A stretch of 64,000 nucleotides of DNA, taken from the NCBI GenBank assembly GCA_963728935.1, contig CAVSMC010000001.1, positions 3,100,001 to 3,164,000 of the forward strand, read 5' to 3'. This document shows positions 43,775 to 52,449 of the stretch, one piece after another (positions within the stretch are counted from its first letter, which is position 1; each line of letters opens with the position of its first letter). Position numbers and translations under genes: made by a program. This stretch comes from CAVSMC01 sp963728935. GTDB lineage: Bacteria > Pseudomonadota > Gammaproteobacteria > Burkholderiales > Casimicrobiaceae. The notes under the pieces are model-generated. The model ran no database searches. It worked only from the letters and a program-made list of their open reading frames with translations, and was not told the DNA's origin.

Positions 43775-45373
43775 CTACGTCGCCGCGCGTCGTCGCGATG
43801 CGTGTGCACCGATGCGCAGCGCGGCAGCGACTTCACCTGCGGCGCGCTGGCCGCTTTCCACCGCCCCGTTGAGATAGCCCGACCACGATTCCGACGTGTG
43901 CTCGCCGGCGAAGTGCACGTTGCCCTCGTGCTCGTGCAGCGCGCCGTTGATCGTCGTGTATTGGCCCGGTTTCAGCAGCGAGTACGAGCCGAGCGTCCAC
44001 GGATAGCGTTCCCACGCATTGCGGATCACGCGTCCGTTCCACAGCGACGCGAGGCCCGGCAGCGCGCGCTCGAGATCGGCCAACGCGTCGCGCGCACGCT
44101 CGTCGGGCTCGCCGTCGCCGGCGCGCGTCGCCGTGCTGCCGCCCGAGTAGAAGTTGAGGATGCCGGCAGGCCCCTGCTGCGCGCGCGTCGCTTCCCAGCT
44201 CGTCTGGAACGTGCCTTCGACGCGCGTCTCGCCGTTGGCATTGCGCCGCTCCCACGCGCGCTCGCTGAACTGTAGCTGCAGTTTCGTGTTGCGGCCCATG
44301 CCGAGCTCGCGGACCGCTTTGAGCTTGCGTGGCGTGAATCCGGCGGCGTTGAGGTCGACCCGACGCAACAGCGTGAATGGCAGCGCGAGAATCACGCGAT
44401 CGGCAAGCTCGTCGTGCGTCGATTGATCGCGCGCGAACGTGAGCCGGCAGCGCCCGTCGCCGCGGCGCGCGATCGCGAGCAGCCGCTGCGATGTCACGAC
44501 GCGATCGTCGAGTCGTGACGAGAGCAGGCGAACGATCTGATCGTTGCCGCCGCGCACGTGATAGCGCTGGTCGGACTCTTCGTACGGCGAGAAGCGGTCA
44601 CGGGGCGACCCGCGCAGCAGCGCGACGACCGACACGGCACTGATCTCGTACAAGTCGCCGCCCAATTCCTCGATGTACGCGTTGGCGAGCAGCCGGCCGA
44701 GCGGCGAAGCGAGACCTCCGGGAACGCGCGTTGCAATCCAGCGATCGGCGGACATGCGATCGAGCGCGCGCTGTGCCGCGGTCGCACGCTTGTACGTGGG
44801 AAGATCTTCGCCGAGCGCCTTCGCGTCGATATCCAATGCGGGCAGCATGCGCCGGAAGTCCGCGGTCGCCGCGTCGAGCGAGTAGCGACCGTCGCCGAAC
44901 ACGAACACGGGCCCGGAACCCTTCGCTTCGGCTTCGAGCAGGTCGTCGAGCTCGAGGCCGAGCTCGACGACGAGCGCGCGAATTTCCTCATGGACCGTGT
45001 CGATCAGCTCACCGCCCCGCTCGGCGATCTGGTTGTCGAACGCGCGCAGTTCGGACCAGCAACGGCCCCCGGCGCGCGGCGACGCGTCGTAGATCTCGGC
45101 GATGATGCCGGCTTTGCGAAGCTCGTACGCGGCGGTGAGCCCGGCGAGGCCGGCGCCGACGACGACGATCTTCGGGGCGACGGCGGCGCGCGCCGGTGTC
45201 GGCCATGCGCCGAACGGCAGCGCGGCGGCGCCGGCGATCGCGAGCGTCTGTTTGACGAATGCGCGGCGTGACGGTGATACCGCGGCGGTATCGTGGTCGG
45301 GTGCTTCGTGCGCGCGAGCGCGCGCATCGCGCGCGATGCGCTGCACGAGACGCATGAGTGGCGATTGTGCCAT
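43775..45373 (-). CDS. Tat-exported flavin amine oxidase, second of a pair
   Basis: Flavin monoamine-oxidase-like protein of 532 residues. A twin-arginine signal is at residues 35-42 (SRRAFVKQ) with a hydrophobic stretch after it. The FAD-binding motif is IVVVGAGLAGLTAAYELRKAG, and GGRCWSELRAF is the second contact. The C-terminal FAD loop HFAGEHTSESWSGYLNGAVESG is intact. Such enzymes oxidise amines or amino acids with oxygen in the periplasm. It follows a paralogue by 15 bases and is probably co-transcribed. Confidence 0.87.
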   Translation of the reverse strand: MAQSPLMRLVQRIARDARARAHEAPDHDTAAVSPSRRAFVKQTLAIAGAAALPFGAWPTPARAAVAPKIVVVGAGLAGLTAAYELRKAGIIAEIYDASPRAGGRCWSELRAFDNQIAERGGELIDTVHEEIRALVVELGLELDDLLEAEAKGSGPVFVFGDGRYSLDAATADFRRMLPALDIDAKALGEDLPTYKRATAAQRALDRMSADRWIATRVPGGLASPLGRLLANAYIEELGGDLYEISAVSVVALLRGSPRDRFSPYEESDQRYHVRGGNDQIVRLLSSRLDDRVVTSQRLLAIARRGDGRCRLTFARDQSTHDELADRVILALPFTLLRRVDLNAAGFTPRKLKAVRELGMGRNTKLQLQFSERAWERRNANGETRVEGTFQTSWEATRAQQGPAGILNFYSGGSTATRAGDGEPDERARDALADLERALPGLASLWNGRVIRNAWERYPWTLGSYSLLKPGQYTTINGALHEHEGNVHFAGEHTSESWSGYLNGAVESGQRAAGEVAAALRIGAHASRRRAAT

Positions 45374-45388
45374 CGGCTGTCGGCCGCG

Positions 45389-46924
45389 CTATGCGCGTTG
45401 CGCCGATTCGAGCATTTCTCGCGTCGCGCGCAACCCCGATTCGAGCGCGCCCTGCATCCATGAATGCGTGAGCGACGCGTGCTCGCCGGCGAAATGGACG
45501 CGGCCCTCCGGTGCGACGATCGTTGCCTGCATTTCGCTGTGCTGGCCGGGCAGGAACAGCGTAAACGCGCCGCTCGACCAAGGGTGGTTGTCCCAACTCC
45601 AGCTTGCCGTGTGGCGCACGATTCCCGGTGTCCTCAGTTGCGGATGGATGCGCGCGAGATGTCGCAATACCTCGGCTGCGCGTTCACGATGCGGCATGCT
45701 CGCGAGACGGCGCGCCGGTTGTCCCCACGAATACGATGCGAGCATCACGCCCGGTCCGCGCGCGACCTTCGGATCCTTCGCGTCGGCGTTGTCGGACGGA
45801 TAGTAGGTCGAGACCGTCGGCAAATCGGTGAACGTGCCGCCGCCGTAGATGCCATCGTCGGTTTCCCAGAACCGCCTGGCGGCAATGGCAAGGACCTTGG
45901 TGGACGAATCGTAATTGAGCTCGCGGATCGTGCGCCATTTCGCGGCCGAGAACTCCGGCTGCACCTCGACGCGAGACAGCACCGAATAGGGGATCGTGCA
46001 GAGGACGAAATCGCCTTCCGCGCGTCGCTCGGTGCCTGCTGCGCGGTAGACGGCCGCCGCCTTTGCGCGCGACGCGTCCTGCGTGATCCGATGCACGGCG
46101 CAGCCGAGCTTCGGCTTGGCGCGAAGCCGCGCGGCGAACGCCGAGGCGAGCCGGTCGGTTCCGCCGACGATCTCGTCGAAGCCCTGCGTCCATACTTCGG
46201 TCAGCTCTTCGCGCAACGCCTCGGTCACGGCGAACGGCAGCAGCGACTCCGATCCCGATGTGATCATGACGAATTCGATCGCTTCGTCCGACAGGCCTGC
46301 GGCCTGGCAAAGCTGTTGCAGCGACTGCTGATCGACGGCGCGGAATTTCGCCGTCGCCGGAGCATCGGCGAGCAGATCCTTCTTTTCGGCGTCGGAGAGC
46401 CCGTTCAATGTGTTGACGATCGATTCGTTCCAGAAATCGTCGGGACCCTTCGCCTTTTCATCGTCGCGCAGGCGGAACAGCCGCATGAGCTCTTTCGCTT
46501 CCGACGCGCGCCGTCGCTCGCCGCGCACGTACAGATACGCTTGCGGATTGGAGAACACGAACTTGCGCAGCGGCAGCGCGAATTCGCGCACGTACGTTCG
46601 CGTGAGCTGGTGGCGCGTCGGAATGCGCATCGCACCCGCTTCGCCATAAAGGCCGCCTTCGAAGCGAAGCGTGCGCGCACGGCCGCCGACATGGCGCGCG
46701 TCGGCTTCGAGGATCGTCACGCGATGGCCGCGCTTCTCGAGCTCGTAAGCGCTGACGAGTCCGGCAAGCCCCGCGCCGATGATCACCACATCGAGCGGCT
46801 TGGCCGGGTTGGGCGTCTGCGCGAGCAGCCGCAGCGGCGAGGCGGCCGCGACGCCTGCAAGGGCAGTAAGGGCGCGAATGAACGCGCGGCGCGAAACCGG
46901 CATCGATGCGTCGTAGCGCGTCAC
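45389..46924 (-). CDS. Tat-exported flavin amine oxidase, first of a pair
   Basis: Flavin amine oxidase of 511 residues, paralogous to the gene downstream. The twin-arginine motif SRRAFIRAL is near the N-terminus. FAD motifs are VVIIGAGLAGLVSAYELEKRG, GGRARTLRF and VHFAGEHASLTHSWMQGALESG. The region around SWDNHPWSSGAFTLF is the conserved aromatic-cage area of L-amino-acid/monoamine oxidases. The substrate is unknown. An in-frame ATG eight codons downstream (just before SRRAF) is an alternative start. Confidence 0.87.
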   Translation of the reverse strand: MTRYDASMPVSRRAFIRALTALAGVAAASPLRLLAQTPNPAKPLDVVIIGAGLAGLVSAYELEKRGHRVTILEADARHVGGRARTLRFEGGLYGEAGAMRIPTRHQLTRTYVREFALPLRKFVFSNPQAYLYVRGERRRASEAKELMRLFRLRDDEKAKGPDDFWNESIVNTLNGLSDAEKKDLLADAPATAKFRAVDQQSLQQLCQAAGLSDEAIEFVMITSGSESLLPFAVTEALREELTEVWTQGFDEIVGGTDRLASAFAARLRAKPKLGCAVHRITQDASRAKAAAVYRAAGTERRAEGDFVLCTIPYSVLSRVEVQPEFSAAKWRTIRELNYDSSTKVLAIAARRFWETDDGIYGGGTFTDLPTVSTYYPSDNADAKDPKVARGPGVMLASYSWGQPARRLASMPHRERAAEVLRHLARIHPQLRTPGIVRHTASWSWDNHPWSSGAFTLFLPGQHSEMQATIVAPEGRVHFAGEHASLTHSWMQGALESGLRATREMLESAQRA

Positions 46925-47010
46925 GCGTTATCCTCCCCTGTCGCGAGGTGCTCGGCCGTTGAACAAGCGCGATTCTCGGGTGCGTCGCGAGGAAATACAA
47001 GGAGCGTTCG

Positions 47011-47589
47011 ATGTCCGTCGTCTACCGATTTCTCTTTCCCGCGATGTGGCTCGCGTGGATGGCCTACTGGGGGCTCTCCGCTCGTCACCTCAAAGCTACC
47101 GAGCGCAAGGAGCCCGCGGTCTCGCGCCTGCTGCATGTCGTTCCACTCGCGCTCGCGGTTGTCTTGCTGTTGGTGCCGAGGGTACCGGTTCCGTTGCTGA
47201 ACGATCCCCTGTTCTCCTGGGCTCCGTGGCAGTTCTGGGCCGCGGCGATCGTCGTCGCCGCCGGCTTGCTGTTCACCGTTTGGGCCAGAGTTCATCTCGG
47301 AACGAACTGGAGCGGTTTCGTCACGATCAAGCACGGTCACGAGCTCGTCATGACGGGTCCGTATGCGATCGTCCGGCATCCGATCTATACGGGTCTGCTG
47401 CTTGCCTTCGTCGGCTCGGCGATGGCTCGCGGGGAATGGAGGGGAGTCATTGCCGTTGTCTTGGCAGGGTCAGCGTTGTGGCGCAAACTCCGCTTCGAAG
47501 AGCGCTGGATGCGCGAACGGTTTGGCGAACGATACGATGCGTACGCGCGCCGTGTTCCCGCGCTCGTGCCCTATTGGCCCAAACGTTAG
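47011..47589 (+). CDS. Isoprenylcysteine-carboxyl-methyltransferase-like membrane protein
   Basis: Membrane protein of 192 residues with four to five helices. The family signature is near residues 112-130 (HELVMTGPYAIVRHPIYTG), and the ending reads FGERYDAYARRVPALVPYWP. These NnrU/ICMT-type proteins methylate lipids or small thiols with SAM, but most bacterial members are uncharacterised. The start follows AAGGAGCG. Confidence 0.85.
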   Translation: MSVVYRFLFPAMWLAWMAYWGLSARHLKATERKEPAVSRLLHVVPLALAVVLLLVPRVPVPLLNDPLFSWAPWQFWAAAIVVAAGLLFTVWARVHLGTNWSGFVTIKHGHELVMTGPYAIVRHPIYTGLLLAFVGSAMARGEWRGVIAVVLAGSALWRKLRFEERWMRERFGERYDAYARRVPALVPYWPKR

Positions 47590-47609
47590 GTGTTGCGAGC
47601 TGCGTGACC

Positions 47610-47867
47610 ATGGTGAGAACCCACGGCTTTACCGATATCAGCCTCGCGGTCCGGGATCTCGAGCGGGCGCTGCGCTTCTACGTGCACGTCTTCGGCGTGC
47701 GCGAATATTTTCGCGACGGGACGTCCGTTCAGGTTCAAGGTCCCGGCGAGCACGATGTCGAGCGAGCCGGTGGCATGCTGTTGCGGCGCGGCGAATTTGC
47801 ACCTGGCTATTCCTATGCGTATGTTGCCGATCCCGATGGTTACGAAATCGAGATCTGGTACGAATAA
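47610..47867 (+). CDS. VOC (glyoxalase-like) protein with internal deletion, probably non-functional
   Basis: Reads MVRTHGFTDISLAVRDLERA at the start and YAYVADPDGYEIEIWYE at the end, both classic for vicinal-oxygen-chelate proteins, but only 85 residues long against a usual 120-130. The middle jumps from VQGPGEHDV straight to ERAGGMLLRRGEF, so about 35-40 residues holding metal and fold elements are missing in frame. GTG at 47604 is an alternative start. It is likely a decaying gene. Confidence 0.7.
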   Translation: MVRTHGFTDISLAVRDLERALRFYVHVFGVREYFRDGTSVQVQGPGEHDVERAGGMLLRRGEFAPGYSYAYVADPDGYEIEIWYE

Positions 47868-47871
47868 TCGA

Positions 47872-48258
47872 ATGGCGGTCCGCATCGTCAGACTCGGAAC
47901 GCCTCGCCACGAGGCCGAGGGAATCCGGATCGGAACCGTCCGTCGGCCGCCGCGAGGCGTGCCGAAGACACGGTTTGCCACCGACGATTGGTACGATGTC
48001 TGGTTTCCGACGCTCGCCCCGAGTGTAGAAACGATGAAGCTCGGGCAGGCGGCGGCGACAGCGGCGCAATGGAACGCATTTGCCAAGAAGTATCGGTCGG
48101 AAATGGCAGCGGCGGAGCCGAGTCGCGCACTGGACCTGCTCGCCGCGCTATCGCGTCGCTCGGACTTCTCGGTGGGCTGCTATTGTGCCGACGAGCTGCG
48201 GTGCCACCGGTCGATATTGAGGACGCTATTGGTCGAGAAGGGCGCGTCCCTTGCATAG
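47872..48258 (+). CDS. DUF488-family protein
   Basis: Soluble protein of 128 residues with the family pattern IRIGTVRRPPRGVPK near the N-terminus, WYDVWFPTLAPS in the middle, and the C-terminal cysteine motif VGCYCADELRCHRSIL. The biochemical role of DUF488 is unknown; the cysteine/histidine cluster suggests catalysis or nucleic-acid binding. It starts four bases after the deleted VOC gene. Confidence 0.85.
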   Translation: MAVRIVRLGTPRHEAEGIRIGTVRRPPRGVPKTRFATDDWYDVWFPTLAPSVETMKLGQAAATAAQWNAFAKKYRSEMAAAEPSRALDLLAALSRRSDFSVGCYCADELRCHRSILRTLLVEKGASLA

Positions 48259-48291
48259 GTAGTCGTGCGTCGTTATGAATCGGGCGCCCCA

Positions 48292-48681
48292 ATGAGCGCG
48301 ACGGTGTTCGTCGAGGCGAAGTTCTGGTTGCTCGTCGTGTTCTCTTTCGTCGTGCCGGTCGGGATCTACGGCGGCTTGCTCGTCAAGCGCGCTGTGTCTC
48401 CATTCACGGTTCTGATTCTGGGATTGGCGCTCGTCTTGATCGCGGCACTCGACGTGTTCCTGCTGCAAAGCCTGATGACGATGGCAAAGACGACGTCATC
48501 GCTGGTCGACGACGCGGTGTTCCTCTCCGAGCTTTCGATTGGTCTGTACGTTCTGCCGGCGCTGCTTGCCGGCGTCGGAATCAATGTCATTTCGCACGTG
48601 CTGATCCGGCATCTCGACGGAGCCGAACGGCAATTCGAAAAGGAGCACCCGGATCCCGACGGGCTCCGCGCGCGGCGATGA
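48292..48681 (+). CDS. Small inner-membrane protein
   Basis: Protein of 129 residues with about three helices: WLLVVFSFVVPVGIYGGLLV, VLILGLALVLIAALDVFLL and LSIGLYVLPALLAGVGINVI. A charged C-terminal tail (RQFEKEHPDPDG) follows. No family is recognised. Its stop overlaps the GNAT gene start (ATGA). Confidence 0.72.
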   Translation: MSATVFVEAKFWLLVVFSFVVPVGIYGGLLVKRAVSPFTVLILGLALVLIAALDVFLLQSLMTMAKTTSSLVDDAVFLSELSIGLYVLPALLAGVGINVISHVLIRHLDGAERQFEKEHPDPDGLRARR

Positions 48682-49355
48682 CGCATCTTCTCGACAACAT
48701 CACCTGGCACACGTTGGCGGGCCCGCACGCGAACTACGCCGCCGGTGCGGGGGACGCGCGTCGATACGCCGAGGGATTCTCTCCGATTCTTGGATTCGCC
48801 GACGCTCGGCAGCCCGACTTCGCAGCGATCGCTCCGTTCTGCGAGCCGGGAGAGCGCTTCTACTGTGATGGTTGGTCGGGCGCCGTTCCCGCCGGCTGGC
48901 GCCTCGATGCCGAGTCGACGATGTTCAAGATGATCTGGGACGCCAAGGTGCCCGCGCTCGACGAGGCGCCTGAAGCGACCCCGCTCGGCCCAAACCATGT
49001 GTCGCAAGCACTCGAGCTCGCTGCGCTGACGCGTCCCGGGCCTTTCGGTCCGAGAACCATCGAGCTCGGCGAGTACTTCGGCTGCTTCGATGGTCGTCGC
49101 CTCGTCGCCATGGCCGGCGAGCGTATGTATGCCGGAACGCTGCGCGAGATCAGCGGCGTCTGTACGCATCCGGACTTTCGGGGCCGCGGCCTCGCGCGCC
49201 GGCTCGTGCTCAAGCTCGTTCGCCGGCAGATGCGGCGCGCGGAGACGCCGTTCCTGCATGTCATGCGCGACAACGCCGGCGCGCGTCGTCTTTATGCGCG
49301 GATGGGTTTTCGCGATTGCCGGGAGAGCGTAGTACGCGTCGTCGCGCGATGCTGA
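48678..49355 (+). CDS. GNAT-family acetyltransferase
   Basis: Protein of 225 residues. The acetyl-CoA-binding motif is ISGVCTHPDFRGRGLARRLV (Q/R-x-x-G-x-G/A type) around residues 154-173. The usual C-terminal pattern LHVMRDNAGARRLYARMGF follows. The N-terminal half is divergent, as in FR47-like members. The substrate is unknown. It is coupled to the preceding membrane-protein gene. Confidence 0.87.
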   Translation: MTHLLDNITWHTLAGPHANYAAGAGDARRYAEGFSPILGFADARQPDFAAIAPFCEPGERFYCDGWSGAVPAGWRLDAESTMFKMIWDAKVPALDEAPEATPLGPNHVSQALELAALTRPGPFGPRTIELGEYFGCFDGRRLVAMAGERMYAGTLREISGVCTHPDFRGRGLARRLVLKLVRRQMRRAETPFLHVMRDNAGARRLYARMGFRDCRESVVRVVARC

Positions 49356-49437
49356 CCGACGCCGCTCGACGCGAGGCGCCGCTCGATCGTAACTTCCGTG
49401 CACCGGTCAAGGCGATGCTATCTTACCGATCAGCCCA

Positions 49438-49569
49438 ATGACGATCCGCCAATTCTTCGGCATACATAGTGACGATCAACGTCCACAAGTCCGTCGCAAG
49501 AAGACGCGGATGGCCGGGGACAAGATACCGTCGCTCGCGACGTTGAAAGAACTGCCGCAAAGCAAATGA
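49438..49569 (+). CDS. Possible 43-codon upstream ORF
   Basis: An ATG-started frame of 43 codons whose TGA overlaps the start of the next VOC gene by ATGA, the coupling seen elsewhere in this window. The product is basic (QVRRKKTRM) and matches nothing known. No strong ribosome site is present, so it may be a coupled leader or chance. Confidence 0.3.
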   Translation: MTIRQFFGIHSDDQRPQVRRKKTRMAGDKIPSLATLKELPQSK

Positions 49570-49955
49570 AGATCGAGCTCGATCACGTCATCGTCTCGGC
49601 GAAAGACCAGCGCGCATCGGCGAAGCGTCTCGCCGAGCTGCTCGACGTCCGTTGGGCTGAAGCGGGGGCAGGACCATTTTCGCCGGTATTCGTCAACGAC
49701 GGCTTGACGCTCGATTTCATCAGCGACGACGGGCCGTTTCCCGTCGAGCACTTCTGCTTCCGCGTCGACGACGAAGCGTTCGATTCGATCCTTCAGCGTC
49801 TGGAAAACGCCGGCGTCAAGTATCGAAGCTCGGTGCGCGGCCCGCAGGACATGAAGATCAACACACAGTACGGGGGCCGAATGGTCTACTGGAACGAGCC
49901 GGACGGCCACCAGTGGGAGATGCTCACGGTCAGCTATGCTCGGCCGCTGGCGTGA
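49566..49955 (+). CDS. VOC-superfamily (glyoxalase-like) protein
   Basis: Protein of 129 residues with the paired beta-alpha-beta-beta-beta modules of the family: MKIELDHVIVSAKD at the start, HFCFRVDDEAFDSIL in the middle and GGRMVYWNEPDGHQWEMLTV at the end. The metal ligands H7, H-F-C-F region and E-M-L-T are in place. It is full length, unlike the gene at 47610. The substrate is unknown. Confidence 0.87.
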   Translation: MKIELDHVIVSAKDQRASAKRLAELLDVRWAEAGAGPFSPVFVNDGLTLDFISDDGPFPVEHFCFRVDDEAFDSILQRLENAGVKYRSSVRGPQDMKINTQYGGRMVYWNEPDGHQWEMLTVSYARPLA

Positions 49956-49992
49956 CCGCCAACGCAACATCATTCATCGTGCGAGGCTTCTC

Positions 49993-50481
49993 GTGGCGAA
50001 GATCGAACAGAAACTCAGCGAGCTCGGACTCACGCTGCCGGCTCCGCTCCAGCTTCCGGCCGGCGCCGTCCTGCCGTTCCCATGGGTCAGGATCGCTGGT
50101 ACGCGAGCGCTGATCTCAGGGCATGGTCCGACGAACGCGGACGGTTCGCTCGCGCATCCGCTCGGCAAGGTCGGCGGCGACGTCTCGATCAAGCAGGCGT
50201 ACGCGTCGGCTCGTCTCACCGCGTTGGCGATACTCGGCAGTCTCAAGCGTGAGCTCGGCGACCTCGATCGCATTGCCGCATGGTCGCGGATCTTCGGCAT
50301 GGTGAATTCGGCACCGGGATTCAACAGGCAGCCCGCGGTCATCAACGGCTGCACCGATCTGCTCATCGAGCTCTTCGGCCGTCAAATAGGGGCGCACGCG
50401 CGGAGCGCGGTCGGAATGGCCGAGCTTCCGTTCAACATCCCGGTCGAAATCGAGGGCGAAGTCGAGCTGCACGCGAGATGA
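49993..50481 (+). CDS. RidA/YjgF-family protein
   Basis: Protein of 162 residues starting at GTG 49993 (MAKIEQKLSELGL). The C-terminal family motif is seen in HARSAVGMAELPFNIPVEIEGE, where the substrate-contact arginine is followed by V-G. The middle (SGHGPTNADG) fits the group of longer RidA-like proteins. RidA enzymes hydrolyse reactive enamines/imines. Its stop overlaps the YCII gene (ATGA). Confidence 0.86.
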   Translation: MAKIEQKLSELGLTLPAPLQLPAGAVLPFPWVRIAGTRALISGHGPTNADGSLAHPLGKVGGDVSIKQAYASARLTALAILGSLKRELGDLDRIAAWSRIFGMVNSAPGFNRQPAVINGCTDLLIELFGRQIGAHARSAVGMAELPFNIPVEIEGEVELHAR

Positions 50482-50783
50482 GCTACTTCCTCGTGCGTCG
50501 CAAGCCCGGTCCCGGCTGGGACGCATCGCTGCCGATGCAATCGCAGGCCCGGTGGGCCGAGCACGTCGCGTTCATGAACCTTCTCGAGGCCGAGCATTTC
50601 ATCGTCCTCGGCGGTCCTGTCGGCTCGGGACAGGAAGCGGTTCTCGTGATCGAAGCGCCGGACGAGCGGGCCGTGATCGCGCGGCTTGCGCTGGATCCTT
50701 GGACGACAGCGCAGTTACGGATCGACACCATCGAGGCGTGGACTATCCTTCTCGACAGCCGATCCGAACGCCGGCGTGCGTAG
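50478..50783 (+). CDS. YCII-domain protein
   Basis: Protein of 101 residues with the beta-alpha-beta ferredoxin-like pattern of YCII (MSYFLVRRKPGPGW, HVAFMNLLEAEHFIVLGGPV, LALDPWTTAQLRIDTIEAW). The conserved His is in AEHVAFM. It is coupled to the RidA-type gene by ATGA, so it may work on the same class of reactive small molecules. Confidence 0.8.
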   Translation: MSYFLVRRKPGPGWDASLPMQSQARWAEHVAFMNLLEAEHFIVLGGPVGSGQEAVLVIEAPDERAVIARLALDPWTTAQLRIDTIEAWTILLDSRSERRRA

Positions 50784-50946
50784 GGGTGGCGTACGTGCGC
50801 GGTCCCGGCTGTCCGGAGCACGTCGAGCGCGTCTACGAGGCCATCTATGCGAGAGTGCTCGTTGCGGAAGATAATCGGCTGCGACCGAGAGCGAAGGATC
50901 CGACGCCGGCTGCGAGGGCGCTCGTCAATCTGCTCCTTCCGGGTCG

Positions 50947-51582
50947 ATGTCTCGAGGCGCGATAAACCAGCCTTCGATCGTGAGACCTGCCATGTTTCTA
51001 TCCGAGCCTCCCGCGAACGAAGCGACCGCGGATCTGTACGCGCGCGATGTCGCCGACGATGGATACGTGGCGAACCTTACGCGACTGTGGGCATGGCGGC
51101 CCGACGTATTCGACGCGTTCACGAGCCTGCGCAAGCTGCTGACCGACAAGGCCGCGCTTTCATTGCGCGAGCGGGCAATCCTGGTCTGCGCGATGGCAGC
51201 CAACCTCGGAGATTCCTACTGCGCGCTCGCTTGGGGCAATAGACTCGCAGCCGAAACCGACGCGGCGACCGCCGCTGCGGTCCTGCAACGCAACGAGGCT
51301 GCGCAGTTGACCGCGCGGGAACGCGCGCTCGCGACGTGGGCCGGGCAGGTCGCTCGCAAGCCGAATGCAATTGCGACCGAAGACGTGGATCGCCTTCGCG
51401 CGGTCGGACTCACCGACGCCGAAATCTTCGATGCGACGGCGTTCGTTGCGTTTCGCGTCGCGTTTTCGACGGTGAACGACGCGCTGGGCGCTCGGCCGGA
51501 CAGCCAGCTCGCCGCTGCCGCTCCCGCCGAGGTGCGCGATGCGGTCGTCTATGGACGGAGCGTCGCGACGGGTCCGCAATGA
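50947..51582 (+). CDS. Carboxymuconolactone-decarboxylase/AhpD-like protein
   Basis: Helical protein of 211 residues, or 196 from the ATG at 50992. The motif region VCAMAANLGDSYCALAWG keeps one cysteine but has Trp where the catalytic His of peroxidase AhpD proteins usually sits, so peroxidase activity is doubtful. It belongs to the CMD-like superfamily. The stop overlaps the next gene by ATGA. Confidence 0.78.
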   Translation: MSRGAINQPSIVRPAMFLSEPPANEATADLYARDVADDGYVANLTRLWAWRPDVFDAFTSLRKLLTDKAALSLRERAILVCAMAANLGDSYCALAWGNRLAAETDAATAAAVLQRNEAAQLTARERALATWAGQVARKPNAIATEDVDRLRAVGLTDAEIFDATAFVAFRVAFSTVNDALGARPDSQLAAAAPAEVRDAVVYGRSVATGPQ

Positions 51583-52025
51583 CGATTGACGACCGCTCGA
51601 TGAACGCGAGCGCTGCGGCGGAGACGATGACATCGGGCCCGCGTTCGCTTCTATCAGGGCTCGCGGCGCTCGCCTGCGCGACGTTGGCGACAGCCGCCGA
51701 GACTGGATGCCGGATCGAGCCGTTCGAAGGGGCGACGCGGCCGCAGGGCGAGGTTGCCAGGATGCACGTCGTCAATACGGGAAGCGGTTGCACGATCGTC
51801 AATTGGGGCGCGCCGGGCGAGCGGCGCAATCCGGCCGATTCCGGAGCCATTACCGAGCAGCCGAAGCACGGCAAGGCCGCGTTCGCCGCGCCGGCAGCGA
51901 TCTACACGCCGGACAACGGCTACGCCGGCGCGGACGAATTTGCGTATGAGGCTTTCGCTCGCGGCAACGGCGATCGGCCCGTTCACCTCAAGGTGCGCGT
52001 CAAGGTCGATGTGGTTGCGAGATAG
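51579..52025 (+). CDS. Exported protein with Ig-like (Big/cadherin) fold segment
   Basis: Protein of 148 residues with a hydrophobic N-terminal segment (LLSGLAALACATLATAAE) that looks like a Sec signal after a short charged leader. In-frame ATGs at 51600 and 51627 are possible starts. The mature part ends in IYTPDNGYAGADEFAYEAF, a motif common in bacterial Ig-like repeats. It probably sits in the periplasm or cell envelope. Confidence 0.66.
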   Translation: MTIDDRSMNASAAAETMTSGPRSLLSGLAALACATLATAAETGCRIEPFEGATRPQGEVARMHVVNTGSGCTIVNWGAPGERRNPADSGAITEQPKHGKAAFAAPAAIYTPDNGYAGADEFAYEAFARGNGDRPVHLKVRVKVDVVAR

Positions 52026-52102
52026 CGGGTCGATGCCGACGAAGGCGCGATTGCGGTGAAGACCTGCGAAGCGGGCGATTGCCACCGCCGCAAGCAGACG
52101 TC

Positions 52103-52444
52103 ATGCGGGTGACGATCGCTCAGATCAAGCTGGTTCACACGGTCATCTTCGCCGTGCTGAGCGCATGCGTGCTCTACGTGCTCCTGTCGGGAGCGCTCGA
52201 TCGCGTCACCGTCTGGACGTGGGCCGCGATGGCCGCGATCGCGATTGAAGGCGTGGTGCTCGCAGCGTCGGGAGGGAAGTGTCCTCTCACCGTCGCCGCC
52301 GAGCGACTCGGCGCCGCCGACGGAAGCGTCAGCGACATCTTCTTGCCGCGGTGGTTTGCGGATCGCATCTTCCCGATCTGCGGAACGTTGTTCGCGGTCG
52401 CTTGCGCGTTGGTCGCGTTCAGACTGCTGAGCGAAGCTCATTGA
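52103..52444 (+). CDS. Three-helix inner-membrane protein
   Basis: Protein of 113 residues with helices around LVHTVIFAVLSACVLYVLLS, VWTWAAMAAIAIEGVVLAA and ICGTLFAVACALVAFRLL. The motif GGKCPLT followed by DIFLPRWFADRIF recurs in an uncharacterised family of small membrane proteins. The ATG at 52103 is favoured over the upstream in-frame ATG because the hydrophobic core starts soon after. Confidence 0.68.
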   Translation: MRVTIAQIKLVHTVIFAVLSACVLYVLLSGALDRVTVWTWAAMAAIAIEGVVLAASGGKCPLTVAAERLGAADGSVSDIFLPRWFADRIFPICGTLFAVACALVAFRLLSEAH

Positions 52445-52449
52445 CGACG

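Noticed and set aside
50787..50965. Possible 59-codon gene after the YCII gene (GTG 50787)
   Set aside because: No ribosome site and no recognisable similarity; it only fills a small gap.
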